A DNA stretch of 64,000 bases, from positions 10,297,375 to 10,361,374 of the forward strand of contig CAIIXF020000005.1 in the NCBI GenBank assembly GCA_903813345.2. Direction: 5' to 3'. Position 1 is the stretch's first letter. Each line of letters opens with the position of its first letter. This document shows, one piece after another, positions 15,901-27,900 of this stretch. Source of the DNA: Owenia fusiformis (taxonomy: Eukaryota > Annelida > Polychaeta > Sabellida > Oweniidae). The notes under the pieces are model-generated. The model ran no database searches. It saw only the letters and a program-made list of their open reading frames with translations, and had not been told where the DNA came from. The position numbers were made by a program, and so were the translations under genes.

Positions 15901-18900
15901 TAACAAGCGGATACAGCAGTGCAGTTATCTTGCTTACTGATGACGTAAAACAACCCATTTAATATATCTAAGTCTCAGATGAATATCCAGAAAATTAAAA
16001 CAAAGTAATGTCAATGACTACCAATGATCAAGGCAACCTTTCTCATAAACAATATATAATGTACATGTACAATACTTCAAACTGACAATGATCAACTGGC
16101 CATAGTTACCTTTGTCAAATTAAAATCATCAATAAACCAAGCAACAGGCTACATGTACAAATAGGATAAAGTATCAAGATGGTTTATAACTTGATTTTTA
16201 AAATTCAACTCTTTATGGTTTCACCTTGAGAGTGCTTGTATACTATACAATACAATACGCAAATAAACTTCAGACAATAAAGTGGTAATTCATTATTGTA
16301 AAACCTCATACAAAACATTAACCCAACAACAAAGAGTTCTTTTACAATAATAAACAAACTCCACCTCCACTTATATACGGCTATAGTGTTTTTATTTGCT
16401 TTATACAACTTACTTAGAAAAACTACTTCCTCTTGGTTTGAGCGAGACCAGTAGCACATACATTAAGATGTAACATCAAAATTATCTCCTGATCTTCATT
16501 AAAATTAAATATGAAATCTATTTTTTAATTCCTTAGTCCATAAGAAATAGAAAACTACATTTAAATCTAAAATCAAAAATGAATAATAAAATGAAATAAT
16601 GAATTAGGCCTACAAAATAAAGTCTGAAAATGGAAAAGGGTTTATAAGCATGATTTTCAAGCTGTCAAGCGATAAGGTATTTTTGTCATCAGAACTAAAA
16701 TGGTGTCTCTTTCATACCATAAAGGTAAATCTTTCAGGTCATACAGGTAAACCTCTCATGCCTTACAGGTAAACCTCTCATGTCATACAGGTAAACCTCT
16801 CATGCAATACAGGTAAACCTCTCATGTCATACAGGTAAACCTCTCATGCAATACAGGTAAACGTCTCATGTCATACAGGTAAACCTCTCATGCAATACAG
16901 GTAAACGTCTCATGTCATACAGGTAAACCTCTCATGCCTTACAGGTAAACCTCTCATGTCATACAGGTAAACCTCTCATGTCATACAGGTAAACCTCTCA
17001 TGCAATACAGGTAAACCTTTCATGTCATACAGGTAAACCTCTCATGCCATACAGGTAAACCTCTCATGTCATACAGGTAAACCTCTCATGCAATACAGGT
17101 AAACCTCTCATGTCCTCTAATGCATACAGGTAAATCTTCATGTCATACAGGTAAACCTCTCGCGTCATACAGGTAAACCTCTCCATACAGGTAAACCTCT
17201 CATGCCATACAGGTAAACCTTTCATCTCATACAGGTAAACCTCTCCATACAGTTAAACCTCTCATGCCCTCTCCATACAGGTTAACCTCTCATGCCTCAC
17301 AGGTAAACCTCTCATGCCTCACAGGTAAACCAATCATACCATACAGGTAAACCTCTAATGCCATACAGGTAAACCTCTCATGTTATACCGGTAAACCTCT
17401 CATGCCATATAGGTAAACCTCTCATGCCTCACAGGTAAACCGTTCATGCTTTACAGGTGAACCTCTATGTTTATTTCTTATTGCAAATCATTAGAAGAAT
17501 TAATTATACCAAAATGATTCGTTTAAATAGGTCTATTTTCGCTCAATCAAAAATATATTTCAATCGCCAAGATCGGTGAATCAAGAAAAATGCTTCAGAA
17601 TTAACCTACTTGCATGCACCATCAATCCAAGGGACAATCCCAAACATTTCAGAGGTGAAATTTTGTATACATCTCAATGCAGTCTCTGCCTCACACGGTG
17701 GGCATTGAGGCTGCAATTCAGCAAGCAGCATCTCAAGTGTTCTGTTGATTACAGTGGTTTGAAGAGGTCCACAGCCAGCCATGTTTACCTCCACGCAGTT
17801 GCGAGTGTAGGGTATTGTGCTATAGGAATATGGGAGATATGCATGGAGAGTGAATAAGGCTATCACCATGATAACTGTGCATAAGCGACAACAAAGAGAA
17901 ATTGAATCTAAATAAAATTACAAAATAAAATCAAAGACCACATTTCCCTTATACAACAATAATTTATACTTAATACAGATTTAATAAAATAGATTATCTT
18001 GCCTATCTATAGAATATAAATTAAACTACTCTGTAGATACATATGCATAGTCAATGGTTATATAGAGGTTAAATTTATCTTACAATCTTACATTTAATAT
18101 AAGATAAATAACCAGTATAGTTCAATTGTCTAAGATGCACCCAGCTTTATAAAGATAACTAAACTAGATTGAACCAAATTCCTCTTTAGACAAATAAATA
18201 AACTGACTATTTTATATATAATATATGTATAAAAGCAAAGCAAGGTATGAAGCTACATATATCAAGATACAGTAAAACCTGTAATGTGAACGCCTCTGGG
18301 AATGATAAATTTTCACATTCAATTGTGAGATGTTCATATTAAGGTGTTTTGATAACATGCCAGGCAATGGGACTGATTAAGGAATTCACATACACAGGTT
18401 TTGCTGTATATAATGAGACATCACTACAATATACTGTACTTACTGGCAAACTTTATTGATTGTCTTTTCTGTTGCATTGGCATACTCTACGGCTAAATCG
18501 AAAACACATCTCCATGCATTTGCTGATAATGAACATGGCCTCGTTGTTGACATTACAGTAGATGAGACTGTATTCTCAGCTGCTGCAATCGTTGACACAA
18601 TTGTGGAACTTCTGAATGAGGTAGATATTGGCCTAGATGTGGAACTGCTATCTCGAGTTGTAACGTCTGCTTCAGTGGTCATTCTTACCTCTCCATTTGA
18701 AGAGCTCGATGTGGTTTCAATGGGAGATGCTGTTGTGTAACATCCTAATTCAGTTGCATTTAGGATTAATTCTGCAAGGTCTTTCTCAATAATTGACTCA
18801 CCGATATTAGGACAGTCACGTGTAACTCGACGAACACATCCAGTTGCAAAGTTAAGCCCACTGAAAATAAAAAGAAATGTTAATATACAGAATCTCAAGA

Positions 18901-21900
18901 GATGACAAATAATAACTAATTCTGGTCTCATTTATCACTAAAAAAATAATTTCTCAGAAAACACAGGTTCAATGTGAATCCAAAGTTACTTCTCACAATA
19001 CTCAGTATAATCGCCATGCATGAAATAAATGTTGGACCTATTTTTGGAAAACTTGGATTCAAACAGTTCTGCACACTTCAAAATTCCACTCAGAGATATA
19101 CATACTTTTATTCTTCAAGTACATTCACACCCCTTGGGGTCAAGTACATGTACAAACAAAAATTATAACAATTATAAAGGAAGGAAAAAAGAAGACATTT
19201 ACATGTAAAAAACTACATAACTACGTATTAGTATTACCATTAATGATGATGATGCATTGGTGCACCAGAGATATAGCTATTGGTACTGGATGTAAATATA
19301 TATTTTGCTACATTTATACAGTTTTGATCTTTACCATATACATGGTATATATTTATGTATGTATTTTCCATGATTTTATTATCAACAATACTAACTTGCA
19401 AACATTGAATTGTCCCTGCTCTATTCGACTTTTTACTTGGGTGACACATTGATTTGCTAAGTGTATACTGCATACTGGGGTTGTCTCTTTGTTCTTATTA
19501 CACAGGGAGCCATTGCAGCACTCTGTGCATGTGGACCTCCCGCAACCTGTCCTGCATGACTGCTTCTTAGCGCAATCCTTACTTTTTACTTGGTATGTTG
19601 CGTCGTCATCTTTAGCACTTGCTTCAGTTCGCTCAAAGATTGTTACACATTGCTAAAAATTATGAAACAATGCTGATGTACATATAAATATTTATGTCAC
19701 ATTGCAAAAGGTACCTGTAAATATTCATAAGATTTTACCCATAGCTTAACATATAATAAGCAGGCCTGTCAACTTGGTAACACCTAAAATGAGTGACTTA
19801 CAAATGTTGAACACATTCCTTCAAATTGTGAACACCTTGGTCCAAATCTGAACACCTTGGTCCAAATTTTGAACACCATGGTTCAAATTTTATTGCATAC
19901 ATCTAAATTTTGGACAGCTCAAATACAAACTGTGTTCGTTATTTTCGGCATTCATTTTTTTATGTTTTGGGTTTTATTTTTTTATGTTCTTCGGATTGAC
20001 AATAATCCTAAAAATTGCGTACTTGTGTGACATATTCTGTCATGTAAAAAAACTGGGGTGACTTCAATTTCTTCAACAAATGTGTGACATACAGGGTGAT
20101 CAATAAATAAGGTAAAAGTATCTGGCATTTCTTCAGATTTTACCCAATCCTCATAAAATTTGCACAGAATAATGTTCAAACATTATTGAATTGATATATT
20201 AAGTTACAGATCAAAGTGATGTTATTGGTTGAAGTTATAGTTGCCATAGCAACAGAAAGCATGAAGACCCGGGGCAACTATCAAAATACTAAATTTTCAG
20301 TCGAAACACTTTTGATAATATATTTCAAATCACAATTAAAATGGCATATCATATTCTTATTTCATACTTCATAACTGCTACTTAATGTCCTTTGTTTTTA
20401 ACATATAGTTCATGTATTTTACTCCAGTCTTTGAACACCTTTTAAACCCATTTTCCCATAGCCTGCAAATTTTCAAGACAGCTGGCTTCAAGTCATCCCA
20501 TGAGAAACTCTCTCAACTCCCTCTTCAGCTCACCATGACGGTAAAATCATAAGGGGACAAGTCAGGAGAGTATAGTACATGACCAAACAGTAGGAAACCC
20601 AGTGCTTCAATGGTTTGTACCGTGAGAATAGCATTGTGAGACAGAGCATTATCCTAGTGCAATGTGAAACGTTTTGCAGGCCTCTTAGTCTTAGCTTCTT
20701 CCTCTTTTCTCTCATCAAATCTTTTCTGTGGGTATTGTTTTTCATCATTGACATGTGTCATAGACTTTCTATGATCACATCAGTATTCATTATATATTAA
20801 TCTTTTCCGTGACATCAAACATCAAATTTGCAAGAAAATATGTAACAATGTAAACAAAGTATTAAAACAATTAATGCTGGCACCCACGTTTATTTCTTTT
20901 CAGTTTGAAAAAGATGTGCTTTTTATCATTTTTGTTCAAATTGGACGTAATGAAATTGCCCCGGGTACCCTCGACTCCAGTTGTCATAGTAACTATAATA
21001 TTAACCAATCAGATGGCAGAAGTTACATATTTATATGTTTTAATTTAGAAATGTACAAGGTATATTCTGACCAAATTTCAGGATGTTTGGACCAATATTT
21101 ACAAAATGCCAGATACTTTTACCTTATTTATTGATCACCCTGTATACGCAAATTGCGGGACAGTTGACAGGCCTGTAATAAGAGGGGTGATCAAGAAGTA
21201 TATGTAATAGACACTTTTTACAGAGATACTTCATATGTGCCAATCCCACTGATCTTTTGTTTGCTAGTGATGCATCATTCATTCAATTATCTATTAGTAT
21301 TGTTCAGATATCTAACAGATTTTAAATTTTCAAATTGTAAGTGTTAAAGATATAGTCACAAACTACTGACATGTGAGTCAAAAGCACATTTACCTTTAAA
21401 GGAATATCAAATTTCCACTTCAATATTGACCTCAAATTAGCTTGAAATCGATAACTGTTATCTCCTTTACTTAAATGAATACTGAATATTGTGATAATAA
21501 ACTTACAGTTTCTGATACTTTACATGTCTTGGTGAGATTACAGTTCTTCTCAGGGCCTGCCTTACAGTGGTAGCATTCTAAACCTGGAATATATCAATTA
21601 TAAAGTGAAACAAGGCATTAACATGACAAAATGTCACTTACATACCACCTACCACTGTAATTTGTTACAGACACCGAACGCTAACCACCAAACACTGTCT
21701 ACAAAATGTATGTAATCCAAAATGTCACCACTTCGACTTCTGGTGGTGATGTAAAATGAAGTTAAAAATAAAGGGATGTTTTCAGACTATAGGCATTTAA
21801 ATATACAAGAACTATCTCAATACATCCCAGCAAAATTAATATTTAGTATTACAGTAAAACCTGTATATATCCAAAAACATCTTTAATTGGAACATTTCTC

Positions 21901-24900
21901 AAAGTCAACTATTTTTCTTGGTCCTAGATTTGTTATCTTCAATTGATTCACACATAAGAAACATCAAAAAATATTGAAATGCAATTCACTTTTTATTTTT
22001 AAATTCTATTTATTTATCATTTTCTTGTTTTTAAAGAATAAGAGGACAGGGCTTTTTTGGTTTCTAATTCAAAATTTTATAAGAAACTTTATAAATCATT
22101 ATATTTTGTCCTTTGACAAAAAGCGTAAATATCCTAAAATTGGGAATATATACATGTATATATGTACATGTACTTGCAAAAATATGCCAATGATAAATTC
22201 ACTCCAGAACATTTGTTGTATCTGAAGGCTGGAGCTACATTTTACCATTGAAGGGCGTGCATTAGTTAAATATAGTATTTCCAACCCTGGATTTTCATTT
22301 TCTGAATGAATACATGTATACACAATATGGAATTAATCCAGTATAGCTAAAATACAGATAACATCTTTTGAACCAATCAGTATCTTTAATTTTCTTCAAC
22401 CCCCAAATTAACACTAAATTATTTTTTTGCCATCTAACTTTTCATCATCAAATCAATAAAACAACTGACGTAAGTGTCGAAATCTAGCAGTTGATATATA
22501 GATAAATAAACATTAAACATGAGTCACACCTCTCATTGTAAAAATGTCAAGGACTACAAAATTGTTCCCGCTAACTAATCGACAATGCCTCTTGATGAAT
22601 CTTGAAGAGTTATATCATACGGGAGAATGTCCTTAAGGTCGAGAAGTGGCTGGACATTAAAACACTACAACATGATAACTATTGTAACACTACTCATCAA
22701 AGGTTCTTCAAATAAAAACACCTTAACATTATTGTTCATGAAAAGTTTCAAATAAAAAAAATAGTAAGTGACAAGTATGTAGTATGTGATAAATGGATGT
22801 TCTGTATATAAGTAGTGTACTCTGGAATACATGAAATGGTAAAAAATGAAGGTCTGTGTTTGTTTAACAATTCAGTGTGCACTTGAAAGGCGTCAATGTC
22901 AGGTACTAAGTACAGGGTACTCGTGTATTTAACCTTTAAAATAAATCTTCATAATTACTGTAATTTCATAGCCGTAGCCAGCGGGGGTTCGGTGGGTTCG
23001 AACGAACCCCCGGTCAGGATTTCCGAATATATCATTTTGCGGAAAAATACATGTAACCACAAACATTAAATTACTGTGCTATTTGAAAACTACATGTATT
23101 ATATGAGCAGTCAATGAATTGATATTTGTTATGGTGAACACGAGAGCCTTATTTTGTTAAAAACATGTCATAGTGAAGTTACACTTCCCTCAAAACGTTT
23201 AACAACCTTAGGCACGGGGTGAGATTCTATTTTGGGAAGACCCAAGAGCATGAGATTTTACATTTAAAAATATCAATCATTTCGCACAATTAACTTAAAA
23301 GATGCTTTTTCTCGTACAAAATAACCCATCTTGGGCAATGGAAACATTGCAGACGTCCCATACTCCGAATGATTTTTACAACATTGACGAATAAAAAATA
23401 TATCTGGAATAGTCGTAATATTGATGAAACACATGTTCTTTCAAATGTGTAAGGGAACATGGGGCAAAACGGCCCTAAAAAATATTTTTCGAGTGTTTTA
23501 TATTTGCCTAAGACTATCTTCTGTGATTTTTCAATTGCCAAAAATAATGTCGAGAGTGGGGTAAAACGGCCCATGGGTGGGGCAAAACGGCCCACCCTCT
23601 GTTACATGGGTTTTAAAACCAAAATTAATCAATTACAAGACTCGTCAACACACACATCTTTTCTCAGACGTTCAAACCTTTGACAGACACAGTATTCTTA
23701 ACCCCTACCATAATTCTAGTCATTCGATATGTGCCGGAAGGAAGTAAGGTTCAAACCAAATGTTCAAATTGTTTTATTTGAAAATCAATTGTTCTTGTAT
23801 TACGATTTTTGTATGTTATAACCTTTGAGGGCCGTTTTGCCCCAAAGACATGTGAATTTTCAAATAGACGTCATTTTAATTTGCCTAATATTTGAAGCTC
23901 GAAATGTTTACAAATAAAGAATAAATATGCATACCCTATGTAAAATGTTAAATCAAAACGATATTGTATTGCCGGATTTTTTAGAGATTTTAGAAGGAGG
24001 GGTAACTTGCAAAAAAAGAGAGTGAAAAGTAGAATTACCTCTTACGCTGCTTACGTATAGCGAAACGCTGCTAGGTTAAAATGGGCGGTCGAGAAGGTGG
24101 CGGAAATTTCTAAATTCGATTATGTGACTTTTGACGAACCATCTTTTTATAGTTCAAAAGATATTCCGATGGGCCATTTTGCCCTACAGGGCCGTTTTGC
24201 CCCATGTCCCCTTATATCTCTGTTTTGTATTATTTCAATTAAAATTCAAAATATTTCTTGGGACGTCCCTGAGGCTGGCAAGTCCCCGAAACTAATTTCG
24301 TTAAATATACAATTAAAAACGTTGTGAAATGAATTATTTAAAAGCGTATATCATTTATAAACACAAGCATTTGTTCAAATTTATTCATTCTTTCATTTTT
24401 TCGTATCTATTTATTTACCTATCACTTTTCCAAAGAAAAATCAATCATTGCAAAAAATGATTTTGTTTTTTTCAGATACACTCTACTCATCTAAGAGATT
24501 GTATAGAATTCAAATTGTTATCGTTCCAGTTTACTTGCTCTCCATTTTCATGTTAATGTCATGATATGTTTAGCGAATAAATTACATAATAAAAAAACAT
24601 TGGAAAATCATATGGTATTAATCTTCAAATAATGAAGGCCTAATTTGTTATCAAGCCGTCTGAACTTAACAAAATACGTTTTATATTCGAACAGTCGCTT
24701 GTATTTATACATGATTTATATCCACCAAAACATTTTTATTATCAATTGCAGTTGATCTGCTCCGGGAGACATACCACTGAGCTCCGGGGACGTCCAAAGA
24801 AATATTTTTAACTTTTTAAAACAAAGCATAACTGAGACCCACTTATTTGAATAATAGATATTTTCATCAGTAATACTATCCCGGATAGTTTAAAAAGCCT

Positions 24901-27900
24901 TCGTGTAAACGTTGTGAAAAGTTATCGTAGAAGAACGATCTTTCGGAGTATAGGGTGTTTGCACCAATTTCAATAACCTTGCATTTGATCCGAACTGGCT
25001 TCCAACAAAATTCCTGAAAAATAATGATATGATATGATATTCCTTGGAAACAAATCATGCTTCGGGGTATTCTAGAAATCCGACGAAATAATGGTGGATT
25101 CGGGGCAAATCAGATTTCAGGATATGTATTCAGTAAAAGATTCACCGAAATATATTTTGATGCAGACAATCAATTATAAGTTTTCTGACTTTTTTGCACG
25201 TTGCCTGTTTATTTTACTTGTGAACATTAAAGTTACAAAGCTACAAGGTCATTTTTGAAAATCATTTTTACGTCCTGTGTTATTTCAATGGGAGAGGTTT
25301 CTTGATAAAGCCTTTTCTCTCAGACTTTGCTTGACGTAAATAAAGGCATCATTTTTTATTAAATAAAATTCAGATTCAATTGTCTACTTAACTTAATGAA
25401 GGTATGAAAATGAATTATATTTCCCCTCTCAAAATAGTGTTTTCTTTACAATAAAGAATTCAAACTTAAAGATGCTTTCCAATGGGTTGGTTAGGATTGT
25501 CAAACTTTTGGAGGGGGTGTAATTGTACAAATTGCATTATTTGAGGAACCCTAATGAAGGAGGGGGGGGGGATTTGTGAATAACATAAAAATAGAACCCC
25601 CGGTCAACAAATCCTGGCTACGCCACTGAATTTATAATATCAGTTTTGTATTGCATATAGTTGTTCATATTTATACTCACAGGTGTGAGTTGAAAGAAAA
25701 ACTGAACTCATATAATTTTGAAGCCTAAAAGTTGTTTTGTGATGAATAAGAAACATTCAAGAAATGCATACCTTCAATGATGTTTAGTATTACAACATGT
25801 GTGGTGAATCAAATCTACCTGCTGGTTTAGTCCCCAAAGAATCAACTTTACGACTTTGGAGTACAAAATACTTGAAATTTGCATACTTGAAATATTATAA
25901 TCAAGTTCTTTTAGAATTGGCGATTTTTTATGAAAAAACTCTTGGCCTAATTAATAGAAAAAAAAATGTCTAAAGCTAGATAAAGACAAAAAAATGTTAA
26001 GTCCAGTTTATCTGAAGAGATTATCCCCTTTTCCTAAGATCTAAATGGGTTTTATATAAATGCTTTGAAATCTGGGTTAAGTTCATCTAATTGTGCATAC
26101 TTCACACACTTTGTACTTTGAATCAATTAATATTGTCTCTGATTGCCATGCACTTGTCTGGAGTGCTAGATTCGAGTTTGTCATAATGTATGTAATAATT
26201 ATTTCATATTTAACCTTCCATGTCTTGATCTATACCGGTAATTAATTTCCAAACTTTTAAATTACCATAATCATTTGCCCATATATGTTCATTTGTATGC
26301 TTATAGTTTATTTTTTCAAGGTAATGCCATCTGTGAGCATTAAAAGGCTCTTTTAATATTATATATAATCACTCCCCCTAGAATTCCATTTTTGTATAGC
26401 AGACAGTCCAGTACTGGCCTTCAGGCACACAATTGCAGAATAAGGAATTTTTATCAATTTCCACTGATTTTTTTTCAGAATCAACATATTTTCTGAAAGT
26501 ATGAATAATCAGCCTTACCTCGGACGTTAATTGTTTAATATTTTCTTTGGTCAAATTCCTTGTAGAAACCACTCACAAATGCCCCAAAAAGTACAAAAAA
26601 TCTTTTTTCACACATATATTTATTGTTATGCGATTACTAAAACAATAAGAACATGAGTTAAATTAATCTCTATAAGTTTTTTTACATTTTCTGAGATTTT
26701 CAGATAGTGCATGAAATCTGTAAGTTTGAATCATTATCTATTTATTTCTTACACCTTTAAAACGGTGGCACACCAATACTGGGTGCTCTTACAAAAATGT
26801 ACATAAAATACAAAACATATTCATTTTGTGGTATCATTGAGATAAGGGTGAAACAAATGCAGATAAAAATTGTTTGATACTTCTATCTACTAAAACTTCA
26901 ATCTTGTGCCCATAAACACTGTATATCATTGCCCAGTAGCTAATGTAATTTGCTCTGAATGGTAAGAGACATGAAATGGTTAAAAACATGTTCATTAAAA
27001 AAATTAAGAGATTTGGCTCATGACAAAAATACATTTCTATGTTTCTACAATTGTATGATACCCTTGATTATCTCAACTGGTCAGTTGCAGTGTGTTCCAT
27101 ATCGAGAGTGTCAGTTAACATGAATGGAAAAATATTTTGTGCTTTTGAAAACCATTTAGATTATCCCGTTCCCGGACTATGGTCCTGTGAACATCTCAAT
27201 CTTTTGCCTGTGCGATTACAACATGGGAGAATTTTTTACTGATCTTACACTTCAGATACCTACTTCAATAGATTCCTTGGTAATTTAGCATTCTTTTCTT
27301 GTAGTTGAATCCACAATTGTCTGGGTTTATCGGCAGAACGAAGACATTTTCGTTTTTGATCGCAATATTTGCGTGTAACATTTAACTTATTTCAACCGTC
27401 AAATTCCTCCATATTGGTACTTCCGGGCTACATCCGGGACAGCCAAACGGGGGATTCCCCTTTTAAATCCAACCACCATTTTGAAAAGTGATGGAATCTC
27501 TCTCAATGAAAAAGAGAAAATGTTCCCGTTCTGCCGATATACCCAGACAATCGGCGGTTCCAATATATTAGAAGTTACATCTTGAGTTCTATAATGCATT
27601 GAGGTAGGTATCTTAAGTGTAAGGGGCGTAGATAATTCTCCCAAGTTGTAATCGTACAGGCAAATGAATGCGATCAGTGCAGGACTATAGTCCGGGAACG
27701 GGATAACATTTAGACAGTTGGTCCAAAGGTGTTTCATCAGGCAGGTTTTACTGTTATTTGAAAGGGCATTATGAGATCAAATATGAAATATGTTTTCAGT
27801 GTAATTTTTGTAAAAAATCAACCTAGTATTGTCAAAATGTCAGTAATATAATCCTAATAGATTGAGCACCTGCGTCTTCACAACTAAACTTAGGTTGTTC

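Noticed and set aside
17576-17857. Plus-strand ORF of 93 aa
   Set aside because: Antisense shadow of the VWDE-like exon 17610-17819, which has splice sites and a cysteine pattern.
18456-18740. Plus-strand ORF of 94 aa
   Set aside because: Antisense shadow of the Ser/Thr-rich exon 18444-18860; its acidic valine-rich composition reflects the reverse of that repeat-like coding.
23459-24327. ORFs with repeated GAKRP or GPFCP words
   Set aside because: They fall in the nested TIR element and translate its GGGGCAAAACGGCCC motifs; no transposase similarity.
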